Shown here piece by piece: positions 34,843-43,892 of a DNA stretch of 64,000 nucleotides; within the stretch, counting starts at the first letter, position 1; each line of letters opens with the position of its first letter. Source of the DNA: CALODP01 sp942492055. GTDB lineage: Bacteria; Bacteroidota; Ignavibacteria; Ignavibacteriales; Melioribacteraceae. The notes under the pieces are model-generated. The model did no database searches. It had not been told where the DNA came from and saw only the letters and a list, made by a program, of their open reading frames with translations. Location of the stretch: positions 1-64,000 of the forward strand of contig CALODP010000031.1 in NCBI GenBank assembly GCA_942492055.1, read 5' to 3'. A program made the position numbers and the translations under genes.

Positions 34843-36888
34843 TTACCAAATGACAGGACGTTGTTCCTGAGTTCTGTAAAGCTTATCATCTTTGGCAATA
34901 TCAAATGTCTCGTAGAATTCCGGTACGTTAAACAACGCGCCGTTTACACGGAATTCACCCCAAGGATGAACATCTTCTCTTACCTTTCTGATGAGGGCTT
35001 TGTCTCTTATTTTACCTCTCCAGATTTGTCCGTGCCCGATAAAGAATCTTTCCATGTGATTGAAACCGTCAATCTCCTTAGGAGTTGCTTTTCCTTCAAG
35101 ACTCATTTTGTAGGCTTCCAAAGAGATAGTAAGCCCGCCGAAATCAGCGATGTTTTCGCCAAGGCTTAATCTGCCGTCAACGTGAATAGTATCGATAGCT
35201 ACAAAAGCATTGTATTGGTCAATCAACAATTTGGTGCGTTCGGTGAATTTTGCAGCGTCTTCGGCTGTCCACCAGTTAATCATATTTCCGTCTTTATCGA
35301 AATTTCTTCCCTGATCGTCGAAGCCGTGAGTCATTTCATGCCCGATAACCACACCGATCGCGCCGTAATTTACAGCATCATCAGCATTCAAGTTAAATAA
35401 TGGTGGCTGAAGAATACCGGCAGGGAAAGTAATGTCGTTTTTCAACGGATGATATCCGGCGTTAACAGTTTGCGGATTCATTCCCCATTTTTCAGGGTCA
35501 ACAGGTTTACCAAATTTATCGATATTCTTGTAGTGAGCAAAACGGTTGGCTCTACGTACATTTAAGATATATGAATCTCTCTCGATTTCAAGCTTGGAAT
35601 AATCTTCCCATTTGTCGGGATACCCGATTTTAACTCCCATACCTTCAAGCTTCGCGAGAGCGGCCTCTTTAGTAGAAGGTGACATCCATTCGAGGTTTTC
35701 CATTCTTTTCTTAAGAGCTTTTTTAAGATTACCGACTAATTCCAACATTCTGGATTTTGCTTCGGGTGGAAAATGTTTTTTAACATAAAGCTGTCCCAAA
35801 GGTTCGCCCATTAGTCCGCTAACTGTTCCTACAACTCTTTTCCAACGATCTTCTATCTTCTCACTACCGGAAAGATACTCGCTATAGAATTTATAATCTT
35901 GCATTACAAAATCATCACTAAGGTATTCGGAAGATCTGTTGAGCATATCCCATCGCATATAGACTTTCAAGTCTTCCAGAGAAGTTTCATTTAATACCTT
36001 GCTGACTTCGCCGATGAAATTCGGTGACATAACTACAATATCACCGAAGTCTTTTCCGGCAATATTCGCGAAATATTTTTCCCAATTGAAATCAGGAGCT
36101 AACTTATACAAATCTTCTTGCGACATTTTGTTGTACAAGCCTTGAATATTTCTCATCTCAAGTCTTGTTTTTGAATTTTCGGCCAATCTGTTTTCAATTG
36201 CCATAACTGTTTCGGCATCTTTTGCGGCATGTTCCGGAGCTATTCCCATAAGTTCAAACATTTTGGCAACATGTTTTAGATATTCTACTCGAATCTCTTT
36301 ATGGCGGTCATCTTGTTTAGTATAATAATCTCTATCAGGTAACCCCAAACCAGCTTGAGCGATATAGAACTTATAGACTTTGCTATCAAGCATATCTTGT
36401 TCAACGCCACCTCCGAAAAACGGATCGAGGCCGTTGATATGAAATTCGGCGATAAGATTCTGTAGTTCTTCTTTTGAGGTAAGTTTGTCAATCTTATCGA
36501 ATTCAGGATTCAGTGGTGTGATCCCTGCTTTATTTACCCCTTCGGTGTCCATAGCAGTAAAATAAAAATCACTGATCTTCTGAGTAACGCTCCCTTTTTC
36601 CGCATCGGTTATTTTGGCTACTTCTTCCAGAATATTGTGAATATCCTCGTCACGTTTTTCTCTGATAGCCGCAATTGCGGTGTAATTAGTTTTGTCTTCG
36701 GGAATAGTTGTTCTATCTAGCCAACCACCGTTAACATATCTGAAAAAATCATCTCCCGGTTTTACCGAAAGATCCATATTCTTTTTATCGATTGCTTTTT
36801 CAACGTTTTGCGCGCAACCGGTAAAAAGGGAAAAAGAAATAATTAACGCCGAAGATATTCCGGCAATAACTTTGAGATGTTTTGTCAT
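34843..36888 (-). CDS. M13 family metallopeptidase (PepO/neprilysin-like lipoprotein)
   Basis: A 681-residue zinc peptidase. The signal sequence ends in a lipobox (SLFTGC, Cys near residue 25), so it is probably a lipoprotein of the cell envelope. Zinc site VVIGHEMTHGFDD (near residue 515) and the third-ligand motif GENIADFGG (near 575) are both present, and VNAGYHPLKNDI stands for the substrate-binding NAYY region. The last residues, RPVIW, match the family C terminus. It degrades peptides. The ribosome site GGGGGA precedes ATG. Confidence 0.95.
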   Translation of the reverse strand: MTKHLKVIAGISSALIISFSLFTGCAQNVEKAIDKKNMDLSVKPGDDFFRYVNGGWLDRTTIPEDKTNYTAIAAIREKRDEDIHNILEEVAKITDAEKGSVTQKISDFYFTAMDTEGVNKAGITPLNPEFDKIDKLTSKEELQNLIAEFHINGLDPFFGGGVEQDMLDSKVYKFYIAQAGLGLPDRDYYTKQDDRHKEIRVEYLKHVAKMFELMGIAPEHAAKDAETVMAIENRLAENSKTRLEMRNIQGLYNKMSQEDLYKLAPDFNWEKYFANIAGKDFGDIVVMSPNFIGEVSKVLNETSLEDLKVYMRWDMLNRSSEYLSDDFVMQDYKFYSEYLSGSEKIEDRWKRVVGTVSGLMGEPLGQLYVKKHFPPEAKSRMLELVGNLKKALKKRMENLEWMSPSTKEAALAKLEGMGVKIGYPDKWEDYSKLEIERDSYILNVRRANRFAHYKNIDKFGKPVDPEKWGMNPQTVNAGYHPLKNDITFPAGILQPPLFNLNADDAVNYGAIGVVIGHEMTHGFDDQGRNFDKDGNMINWWTAEDAAKFTERTKLLIDQYNAFVAIDTIHVDGRLSLGENIADFGGLTISLEAYKMSLEGKATPKEIDGFNHMERFFIGHGQIWRGKIRDKALIRKVREDVHPWGEFRVNGALFNVPEFYETFDIAKDDKLYRTQEQRPVIW

Positions 36889-36993
36889 CTAATATCCCCC
36901 TGGAAATTTGATTTGAATGAAATTAAAGTTGGGTGGAAAATAGAAAATAGTTTCGTTAAATGAAATATTAACTTTCTATATTCCCAAGAACGT

Positions 36994-38322
36994 TTAACTC
37001 AATTCAGGCTCGGGAGAAAGCTTCATCATAACTCTACGCTTAGATTTCTTAATAAGACTCCATGCTATTGCCAAGGTAAGAATCTCTGTAAGCGGAAGGG
37101 AAAACCACAACGCGTCAATTCCGAAAAATGGCGGAAGTATCATCGCAAAGGCAACTATGAAGACTAATCCACGGCAAATGGAAATGAGAGCCGATCTTTT
37201 GGCGTCTCCAATTGAAGTAAAATATGCCGATATCATCAAGTTTATTCCGGCTAACAGGAATCCTAAGAAAAAGATCTTCGCTGCCTTAGTTGTAAATAGA
37301 ACCAATCCCGGATTTCCCTTTACAAACAATGATACAATCTCATTCGAAAAAAGAAAGATTACTGCATATCCCGAGAAAGAGACAACAACGGCCACAGTAA
37401 TTGCCATTCGCAGATATTTATAGAGTAAGTCATGATTCTTAGCGCCGTAATTGAAACTAACAAGAGGCTGCAACCCGATTGCGATTCCAATTAGAATCAT
37501 CAATACAATTATTCCGATATATCCCAAGATGCTGTAGGCAGCTACTCCCAATTCTCCGACAGAGGAAAGAAGAATTTGATTAAAAATAAAGGTTACAACA
37601 CCTGCAGATATCTCATTCAAAAACTCGGAAGAACCGTTGTACAATATCTTGGATAATAATCCTTTTTGCCATCGTGGTTTTACAAAGGAAAAATTATTAC
37701 TCTTTTTCAGAATATAATAGAGTAATAACAAAGCAGAAGTTGAATTTGCGATACCTGTGGCAAATGCGGCTCCGGTCAATTTGTAATCGAGTATAATAAT
37801 AAATAGATAATCCAGAACAATATTGGTAAGAGCTCCGGCAATCGTACACATCATCGCGAATTTCGGACTACCGTCGTTCCTGACAAAATTATCGAATAAA
37901 ATAAATAACATTATCATCGGAAGAAAAGGCATATAGACGGAAAGATAATCTTCCACATAATTTGTAAGCGCTCCTCCCGAAAGAAGATTTACCAAAGGAG
38001 TCATTAACGCATATGAAAAAACTGAACAAATAACCGAAATAGTAATTGCCAGCATGCATGAAAATGAAAAGACATTATTAGCTTCTTCTACATTTCTCTT
38101 TCCCAAATTTATTCCCGCAATAGTCCCGCTACCAATACCAATCATTACCCCGGTACCGAATACTATTCCCAGAAAGGGATATGTAAGATTAATCGCCGCA
38201 AGTCCGTCCGTTCCTATTCCCTGCCCGATAAATATTCCATCAATGATTATGTTCAATGAAGTTACAAGCATTCCCATTACAGCAGGTAAGGCGTATCCCA
38301 AAAAATTCTTCCAGTCTTTCAT
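36994..38322 (-). CDS. MATE family efflux transporter
   Basis: A 442-residue protein with about twelve membrane spans in two MatE halves (starting YALPAVMGMLVTSLNIIIDG and, in the second half, SSEFLNEISAGVVTFIFNQ). These transporters export cationic drugs or dyes with Na+ or H+ antiport. No regulator is adjacent, and the tandem cas6 genes lie divergently across a 220-bp gap. Substrate unknown. Confidence 0.92.
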   Translation of the reverse strand: MKDWKNFLGYALPAVMGMLVTSLNIIIDGIFIGQGIGTDGLAAINLTYPFLGIVFGTGVMIGIGSGTIAGINLGKRNVEEANNVFSFSCMLAITISVICSVFSYALMTPLVNLLSGGALTNYVEDYLSVYMPFLPMIMLFILFDNFVRNDGSPKFAMMCTIAGALTNIVLDYLFIIILDYKLTGAAFATGIANSTSALLLLYYILKKSNNFSFVKPRWQKGLLSKILYNGSSEFLNEISAGVVTFIFNQILLSSVGELGVAAYSILGYIGIIVLMILIGIAIGLQPLVSFNYGAKNHDLLYKYLRMAITVAVVVSFSGYAVIFLFSNEIVSLFVKGNPGLVLFTTKAAKIFFLGFLLAGINLMISAYFTSIGDAKRSALISICRGLVFIVAFAMILPPFFGIDALWFSLPLTEILTLAIAWSLIKKSKRRVMMKLSPEPELS

Positions 38323-38544
38323 TCTCTAATATCCCATATACTCATTCATTATTAGTGTTCCAAATATCCTAAAGTACACTAAAATTATTTTTGCTTATCT
38401 TGCTCAATTTCTCTTCCAAATCAAATTCCTTCATTTTGTCCCGTTTTCCGGTACTTCATATAGCTACTTCTAGCTATTTACAAGAATTGAGAATTATCAT
38501 AACTTCATGTGTAGATTTCAAATGACAGGAATAGAAAGAATAAT

Positions 38545-39399
38545 ATGCGACTTAAGATAAGATTAATAGCCTCCGGAAAAAATACTTTAACGGCAAACTA
38601 CAATCCGATTTTTTCTTCATTGGTTAATGAGCTGTTAAAGATTAATTCTCCGACATTCTCAAATTATTTGGAAACAAATCATCTTGGAGATACCGAGCTT
38701 TTAAAAAATTCCTTCTCTTTCGCTCTACGATTTTATAAAATTAATTATCGTGGATCTTTTATTAATCTTATTTCACCCTGCATAGATCTGTTTATAACGA
38801 CCCCTATAAAGGAAGACTATCTTCAAGCTCGTTTAGACGAAGCGATACTCAAAGGGACTCTCGAAACTATTGTGGATAACACAATATATCGATTTGAAAT
38901 TGATAATTTTCAGGTATACAACGATCCGGAATTCTCTGACGATATGCGTTTTTATCTACTATCTCCGATTGTATTGTCAGAAAAAATAAAAACCGAAGAA
39001 AAGACTATTCGTTATTTCTATCGATACACTGATTCGGAAGATGATATAAACGTTGCATTGAACAGAGATTTAATTCGAAAATTCGAACTAATAACCGGAA
39101 CGAAATATTTCGGCAAAGAAGTTTTACTCCACTGGGACGAGAATTATATCTCTCAAAGAACAACCAAAGGAAAACGTCTGACAAAGAAAATTAATTTTCC
39201 TAATCTTAAATCTAGAGGATTCAGCTTGATCGGCAATTTAATTCCTTTTTCGATTATAGGCGATCCCAGACTTATCAAGATCGGATACATGTTCGGATTC
39301 GGAGAAGAAAACTCGCTCGGATTCGGTCTGGCATCAGTCGCCCGCAAAATTGCGATTAGTGATGATAGCTGGAAAAAATTATCGTTGGTGGCTAGTTGA
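38545..39399 (+). CDS. cas6: Cas6-family CRISPR endoribonuclease, copy 1
   Basis: A 284-residue RAMP-superfamily protein matching Cas6 across its length. LTANYNPIFSSLVNELL near residue 18 is the N-terminal NYN-like motif; a histidine is at LETNHLGD near 47, the position of the catalytic His in many Cas6 proteins. FYLLSPIVLSEK near 145 is the conserved LSPI segment, and the C terminus has IKIGYMFGFGEENSLGFGLA, the glycine-rich loop. Cas6 cuts CRISPR precursor RNA within its repeat hairpin. No CRISPR array or other cas gene is in the window. A second cas6-like gene follows after 16 bp. Confidence 0.9.
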   Translation: MRLKIRLIASGKNTLTANYNPIFSSLVNELLKINSPTFSNYLETNHLGDTELLKNSFSFALRFYKINYRGSFINLISPCIDLFITTPIKEDYLQARLDEAILKGTLETIVDNTIYRFEIDNFQVYNDPEFSDDMRFYLLSPIVLSEKIKTEEKTIRYFYRYTDSEDDINVALNRDLIRKFELITGTKYFGKEVLLHWDENYISQRTTKGKRLTKKINFPNLKSRGFSLIGNLIPFSIIGDPRLIKIGYMFGFGEENSLGFGLASVARKIAISDDSWKKLSLVAS

Positions 39400-39415
39400 A
39401 AGAGAAGAGAATATT

Positions 39416-40069
39416 ATGAGATTTTACATCAGAATATCGCCGACTAAAGAAAAGGTACCCTTGAACTATCAGTACGCTTTGGCTGAAAAATCGCATAACT
39501 GGCTTGCACCTTCTGCAAACTCGGAGAATTCATTATATTCGTTAAGTTGGCTTAAAGGTGGGATTAGACATTGGAACGGATATGAATTTCCCGAAGGTGC
39601 AATATGGTTTATAAGCTTTTGGGATATGAAATTCGGCAAAAGACTCCTCAGTGGCTTGCAGAATGACCCCGAACTTGGATTCGGACTTGAGATAAATAAT
39701 GTTGAAATAAAAAGTTCCCCTATCTTCGGAAAAAAGAAGAAGTTTGCCTTAAGCAGTCCTGTTCTGCTGAAAAAGGTAATTGACGGAAAGGAAAAATACC
39801 TTTCATACGATGACCCTGAAGCAAACAGATTGTTAACCGAAATTATGCGGGATAAATTAGACAAGGCTGGTTTTGAGAATTCGAGGATCAAAATTTATTT
39901 TGATCCTCGCTATAAATTAGCCAAAACACGTACTATGGAATATAACGGCAAGAAAATGCTTGCTAGTTTTTGTCCGGTAATCATTGAAGGAGAGGAAGAA
40001 GAATTAACATTTGCATGGAGCGTTGGTGTAGGCCATTGTACAAAAGACGGATTTGGAGCATTAATATAA
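39416..40069 (+). CDS. cas6: Cas6-family CRISPR endoribonuclease, copy 2 (divergent)
   Basis: A 217-residue Cas6-like protein. MRFYIRISPTKEKVPLNYQY at the start, FALSSPVLLKK near residue 118, LLTEIMRDKLDKAG and YFDPRYKLAKTRTMEYNGKK follow the Cas6 order, and WSVGVGHCTKDGFGALI is the C-terminal glycine-rich loop. It is only distantly similar to copy 1, so it is not a recent duplicate. ATG 39416 follows a purine-rich AGAGAAGAGAA. The frame is open to 39350 but that would overlap copy 1. A histidine near the start (KSHNW) could be catalytic. Probably co-transcribed with copy 1. Confidence 0.85.
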   Translation: MRFYIRISPTKEKVPLNYQYALAEKSHNWLAPSANSENSLYSLSWLKGGIRHWNGYEFPEGAIWFISFWDMKFGKRLLSGLQNDPELGFGLEINNVEIKSSPIFGKKKKFALSSPVLLKKVIDGKEKYLSYDDPEANRLLTEIMRDKLDKAGFENSRIKIYFDPRYKLAKTRTMEYNGKKMLASFCPVIIEGEEEELTFAWSVGVGHCTKDGFGALI

Positions 40070-40096
40070 TTTTTTTAGCATCTGCCTCCTTAGATC

Positions 40097-40180
40097 GGGT
40101 CAATAGGGTGACCCAGTAGTAAGAAACCGCAATTCCGAAGGGTAATAAGGTTCCTCGGCTGTGAATAAAACGGATTGCGG
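40097..40180 (+). ncRNA. Candidate structured RNA downstream of the cas6 pair
   Basis: GGGTCA (40097-40102) pairs with TGACCC (40109-40114). Then CCGCAAT-CCG (40127-40137, one bulged T) pairs with CGGATTGCGG (40171-40180), enclosing CCGAAGG and CCTCGG which could form an alternative stem. The region is richer in G and C than its surroundings, starts 27 bp after the second cas6 stop and is followed by a strong terminator. No known family recognised. It may simply be a 3' UTR. Confidence 0.4.
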
Positions 40181-40192
40181 GAATTAGAGCAA

Positions 40193-40242
40193 AAGTCGTC
40201 GATCGATTTTGATACTCCTTTGATCGACGACTTCTATTTTTT
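40193..40242 (+). terminator. Strong intrinsic terminator after the cas6 region
   Basis: Perfect 12-bp stem AAGTCGTCGATC (40193-40204) with GATCGACGACTT (40222-40233), followed by CTATTTTTT. Confidence 0.92.
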
Positions 40243-40279
40243 AAGAATCGCTTGGCTTGCGAGATCCTATCACTACCAA

Positions 40280-40319
40280 AAAGCTTCCATTGAGTCGCAG
40301 ATATGGAAGCTTTCTTTTT
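40280..40319 (+). terminator. Second intrinsic terminator
   Basis: AAAGCTTCCAT (40280-40290) pairs with ATGGAAGCTTT (40303-40313), followed by CTTTTT. Two terminators in a row suggest that a short transcript lies between them or that read-through into the next gene is tightly blocked. Confidence 0.85.
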
Positions 40320-40408
40320 CAAAAATATTACTTCCCATTTTTTCTTACCTTTGTTATTAAATAATTATTTATATAATTCGATTATTAGATAAAAAAAGAC
40401 AAGATAAG

Positions 40409-40678
40409 ATGACTGTTGAAGAAAAAGCAAAATGGTTTGATTCGGCACTCCGCTTTTGGTTGAAAGACAAAATTCATTTGGTTATGAAATCAAATAGAGG
40501 CGGAACCCCAAAGTGGTCAATTGTCGACACTTCCAACAATACTATTCTCAACTCAAACCTTGAGTGGGAAGAGGAGCCTCCGGTTAAGGACAGAGACGAA
40601 GCCTTTCTAATAAGAGCCCGTTTCTCATTTGATGATGCGGTTGCAATGTGGGAACAGTATAAGATGTTCGCCGAATAA
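40409..40678 (+). CDS. Small hypothetical protein
   Basis: An 89-residue soluble protein, rich in charged residues and tryptophan (KWFDSALRFWLKDKI, LEWEEEPP, AVAMWEQYKMF). No signal peptide, membrane span or recognised motif. The reading frame has normal amino-acid composition, an upstream terminator and a downstream hairpin, so it is probably a real single gene. I do not recognise the family. Confidence 0.6.
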   Translation: MTVEEKAKWFDSALRFWLKDKIHLVMKSNRGGTPKWSIVDTSNNTILNSNLEWEEEPPVKDRDEAFLIRARFSFDDAVAMWEQYKMFAE

Positions 40679-40688
40679 GATTAAAATC

Positions 40689-40716
40689 ATGCCGTCTTAC
40701 AATGATCAGACGGCAT
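40689..40716 (+). terminator. Hairpin after the small hypothetical gene
   Basis: Perfect nine-bp stem ATGCCGTCT/AGACGGCAT with a 10-base loop, 10 bp after the stop codon. The T-tract is weak. Confidence 0.6.
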
Positions 40717-40770
40717 ACCTATTCCAATATTATTGTTTGCTGGTTTGAGTTTTTGGAATCATTGTGAGGA

Positions 40771-40892
40771 AATCCCCCAACAAGGCCGGGCTTGGGAAAG
40801 AGATAGGGGCTCACATCTAGGGCCCGGCGCTAATCGGGAAATCTTAGGAATATGAATACATTGGGGTACAATCGACTATTCCTATTAAGATT
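40771..40892. ncRNA. Candidate structured RNA or leader, GC-rich island
   Basis: In an AT-rich gap this stretch is GC-rich and can fold into two stems: GCCGGGC (40785-40791) with GCCCGGC (40822-40828), holding an inner AGAT/ATCT pair, and AATCTTAGGAATA (40840-40852) with TATTCCTATTAAGATT (40877-40892). It could be a small RNA or a leader far upstream of the HAD gene. The strand is uncertain, and it does not match RNase P, SRP, tmRNA or any riboswitch that I know. The remaining 200 bp to the next gene hold nothing recognisable. Confidence 0.4.
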
Positions 40893-41101
40893 ATAGCAAT
40901 TGCCGTGCCTATTTTAAATAATATCAAAACATCTCATAATCGCAATTACCACTTCTTATCATTGAAATATCTATTACCTTTTTACCTGTACTTCTTTCTT
41001 TTATGGTAATTATATCTTTTATTTTGGATTCACAACTTGGGTTTCCGATTATCATTCCTTTTTAATATTTTTCCTCTTTCATCATTTTCCTTGAGATATC
41101 T

Positions 41102-41707
41102 ATGAAATATTCTGCAATAGTTTTTGATCTAGGCAACGTACTTATACCTTTCGATTATTCAATAATGGTTGAGAAACTTAATACAATTGATACTGGTCTT
41201 GGTGATAGATTTTATGCGAAGTATAAAGAGAATTACCATATACACAGACAGTTCGAAAAATGGGAATTAACAAATGATGAGTTCCTAAAAATCATGTTGG
41301 AATGGTGCGAGGAAAAAGTTACCGAAGAAGAGTTTTGCTCGCTCTATTCAAATATTTTTAGAATTAATGAGTTTACAACCGGTCTTCTTCCCTTGCTAAA
41401 GGAAAAATACAAACTCGTACTCCTTTCAAACACAAACGATATCCATGAGAAATATGGGTGGGGACAATACTCTTTTTTAAAATATTTTAACAAAATTTTC
41501 ACTTCCCATTCCGTCCGAGCTTGCAAACCCGAACCCGAAATTTATCAGGCTGTAATGAATTATACACAACTTCCTCAGGAAGAACACCTTTTTATAGATG
41601 ATGTCAAAGAATATATCAATGGGGCAAAAAATATGGGATGGGATGGAATTCAGTTTTTGGGAAACGAAAACTTAAAAGCAGAATTGGAGACTAGAGGAAT
41701 TCTATGA
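41102..41707 (+). CDS. HAD superfamily hydrolase (subfamily IA, YihX-like)
   Basis: A 201-residue haloacid-dehalogenase-fold protein. Motif I is IVFDLGNVLIPF near residue 6 (nucleophile Asp; glycine in place of the second Asp, as in YihX and epoxide hydrolase-type members), motif II is LVLLSNTND near 106, the motif III lysine is in RACKPEPEIY near 137 and motif IV is LFIDDVKEYI near 161. It likely dephosphorylates a sugar phosphate. It overlaps the end of the converging ArsC-like gene by 6 bp. Confidence 0.87.
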   Translation: MKYSAIVFDLGNVLIPFDYSIMVEKLNTIDTGLGDRFYAKYKENYHIHRQFEKWELTNDEFLKIMLEWCEEKVTEEEFCSLYSNIFRINEFTTGLLPLLKEKYKLVLLSNTNDIHEKYGWGQYSFLKYFNKIFTSHSVRACKPEPEIYQAVMNYTQLPQEEHLFIDDVKEYINGAKNMGWDGIQFLGNENLKAELETRGIL

Positions 41708-42043
41708 TTCCTCTGTCCATTTATTCCAAATTTCCGGTTCAACTCCTAGGGTAACTTCTTTTCCATTTCTAACAATTGGTGTTTTGAAGAGGAGAGGATC
41801 ACTTAATAACTCTTCTTCAACATCATGTATAATGAATTGAAGGTTCCTTTTCTTATATTGCTTCCCTTCTTTATCTATTAAATCTTCCGGTTCAAATATT
41901 CTCTTTATATTTTCCAATTCACCTTTACTTACTCCCTTTTCGCTTAATTCCCTATATTGGAAATTTATTCCGCGCTCTTTGAAGAAACGTTGCGCCTTTT
42001 TGGTATCGCTACACTTTTTTGTCCCAAAAATCTGAATATTCAT
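41702..42043 (-). CDS. ArsC/Spx-family protein, second copy
   Basis: A 113-residue thioredoxin-fold protein. IFGTKKCSDTKKAQRFF near residue 4 has a single cysteine (C-x-D-T, the second Cys of CxxC is lost), and TPIVRNGKEVTLG near 92 is the ArsC-type loop with the conserved Arg. ATG 42043 has GGAG eight bases upstream and removes an 11-residue extension. Only distantly like the copy at 9269-9622. Function unknown. Confidence 0.78.
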   Translation of the reverse strand: MNIQIFGTKKCSDTKKAQRFFKERGINFQYRELSEKGVSKGELENIKRIFEPEDLIDKEGKQYKKRNLQFIIHDVEEELLSDPLLFKTPIVRNGKEVTLGVEPEIWNKWTEES

Positions 42044-42413
42044 TCTCAACTCCGCATTAAATAATATGAATCGCAAATTACGAAATTTGTTGCATCTTTT
42101 CAGTACGAGATTTTTTTATTTTTTTTCATTTTTACGGGAACTAACTCGCTTTCTTTGAAGTTACACTACTACTTATTAGGATACGAGCTCTTATTTCTTT
42201 AGCTTGTAAGTAAATAAGCGAACAAAATACAAGTTTATACATTTTTTGTTTCCTCTGTTTTTAAGGATTAAGTCGCGAATCCTTTAACAGAAGTTCGCAT
42301 CCAATGAGAAAGGGCACAACGGAGTGAAGGGCACTTATTCCATCCCCGGAATAATCATTCCGTGAACATATAACAAATATCCGAGCGCCAGTTCGGGAAG
42401 AGAGGGTGAAAAT
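42044..42413. promoter_or_regulatory. Leader region of the ECF sigma factor gene
   Basis: About 370 bp between divergent genes. It includes a small stem CGGAATAATCATTCCG near 42347-42362 and the ribosome site AGGGTG before ATG 42414. No coding sequence is seen on either strand that fits a family. Confidence 0.35.
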
Positions 42414-43013
42414 ATGAGAAACCATATTGACGCACATTACAATACTGCATCCGTTAAGTATGCGGAATTTAATGAGCTTGTACTTCCCCACAAAGAAGCT
42501 CTTTATAATTTCGCGCTTAAAATGACCAGGAATGTTGAGGACGCCGAGGATCTCGTCCAGGAAACATTCTTTAAAGCATATCGTTTTTTCCATCGTTTTG
42601 AGCAAGGAACAAATATGAAGGCCTGGCTCTTTATGATCCTTAAAAACAGCTTCATTAATATTTACCGAAAAGTTTCCAAACAGCCAGGGAAAGTAGATTA
42701 CGATGATGTTCAAAATTTTTATGAAAACATCAAGCCGGCAGATGTAAAATCATCTCATTCCCAGGAAGATAGTTTTGGTAAAATATTAAACGATAAGATT
42801 TCGGAAGCCATTGCTACACTGGACGACGATTACAGAACAGTAATTATCTTAAGTGATATCGAAGGATATACTTATGATGAAATAGCTGAATTTATTGATC
42901 GTCCAGTTGGTACGGTTCGATCCCGTCTCCATCGAGCACGAAAAATGATGTATGTCAAACTTTACGAATATGCCTTGGCAAAAGGGCTTGTTGAGGAAGA
43001 AAACATAAATTAA
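42414..43013 (+). CDS. ECF-type RNA polymerase sigma factor
   Basis: A 199-residue sigma-70 family, extracytoplasmic-function sigma factor. Region 2 is ALYNFALKMTRNVEDAEDLV with VQETFFKAYRFF (about 32-70), and region 4 is LDDDYRTVIILSDIEGYTYD followed by EIAEFIDRPVGTVRSRLHRA (about 140-185), a clear helix-turn-helix. A rather acidic linker separates them. No anti-sigma gene follows directly, so its control cannot be read from the context. Confidence 0.93.
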   Translation: MRNHIDAHYNTASVKYAEFNELVLPHKEALYNFALKMTRNVEDAEDLVQETFFKAYRFFHRFEQGTNMKAWLFMILKNSFINIYRKVSKQPGKVDYDDVQNFYENIKPADVKSSHSQEDSFGKILNDKISEAIATLDDDYRTVIILSDIEGYTYDEIAEFIDRPVGTVRSRLHRARKMMYVKLYEYALAKGLVEEENIN

Positions 43014-43160
43014 CCATAAGGAAAGTATCTTCGCGAGAATTATTATTCAACGATATTCTTCGGAGATGCTTTCCACCCCCTTTATTTTTTTATTACACCT
43101 TTATATTTCCACTTCTTAATGCTATTTTTCATTCATTATATTAAAATAACTTGCGCGCAC

Positions 43161-43892
43161 ATGATAGAAATAAAAAATCTTTACAAGAAATTTAGCAATA
43201 AGGAGATTCTCAAGGGAGTAAACCTTACTATAAATAATTCCGAAACCCTTGCTATTATCGGAAGAAGCGGTTGTGGAAAAAGTGTTTTACTAAAGCACAT
43301 TGTCGGACTACTTTCCCCCGATAAGGGAGAAGTGCTGATAAATAATACTAGCATCCAAAATATGTCGCATAAAGAGCTATACTCCGTCCGTAGAAAATTC
43401 GGTTTTCTTTTTCAGGGAGCTGCTCTTTTTGATTCTATGACAGTAGAGGAAAATGTCTCTCTTCCACTGGTTGAAAGTACAAACGGTTATTCCGAGCACG
43501 AGATAGCTGATTCTGTAGCGGAGAAACTTGAGCTCGTCGGCTTACCGGGAATTGAAAAACTCAAGCCTTCCGAGCTTTCAGGAGGAATGAGAAAACGAGT
43601 TGGCTTAGCCAGAGCTCTTGTCACTAATCCTGAATATATTCTCTACGACGAGCCTACAACGGGGCTTGATCCTATTATGTCCGATTCTATTGATGATCTG
43701 ATTAAAGATCTTGCCGAAAAACTAAACGTCACATCCATTGTTGTTACACATGATATGTTCAGCGTAAAAAATGTTGCCGATAGAATTGCGATGATGCACG
43801 AAGGGAAGATATATTTCACAGGGACTCCGGCCGAAATAATGACTACTAAAGATCAGGTTGTTAATAACTTTATCAGAAGAACAGGCTTTTAA
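43161..43892 (+). CDS. ABC transporter ATP-binding protein, MlaF/Ttg2A-like
   Basis: A 243-residue ATPase. Walker A is IGRSGCGKSVLL near residue 38, the signature is LSGGMRKRVGLARAL near 146, Walker B is YILYDEPTTGLDP near 167, and the H-loop VTHDM near 199. LSGGMRKRVGLARAL and the TGLDPI context are typical of MlaF, which powers phospholipid transport between the outer and inner membranes. The permease (MlaE) and MCE protein are not adjacent. ATG 43161 gives the usual N terminus (MIEIKNLYKKF). The stop overlaps the radA start by one base (TAATG), so radA is coupled. Confidence 0.9.
   Translation: MIEIKNLYKKFSNKEILKGVNLTINNSETLAIIGRSGCGKSVLLKHIVGLLSPDKGEVLINNTSIQNMSHKELYSVRRKFGFLFQGAALFDSMTVEENVSLPLVESTNGYSEHEIADSVAEKLELVGLPGIEKLKPSELSGGMRKRVGLARALVTNPEYILYDEPTTGLDPIMSDSIDDLIKDLAEKLNVTSIVVTHDMFSVKNVADRIAMMHEGKIYFTGTPAEIMTTKDQVVNNFIRRTGF

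Noticed and set aside
39981..40322. 113-codon open frame on the minus strand downstream of the cas6 genes
   Set aside because: It overlaps the end of the second cas6 gene and runs through two clear terminators and the stem region; no family resemblance.
40771..40830. RNase P RNA, suggested by GAGGAAATCC and a GGGC-rich stretch
   Set aside because: The remaining universal RNase P segments are missing and the folded region is far too short.
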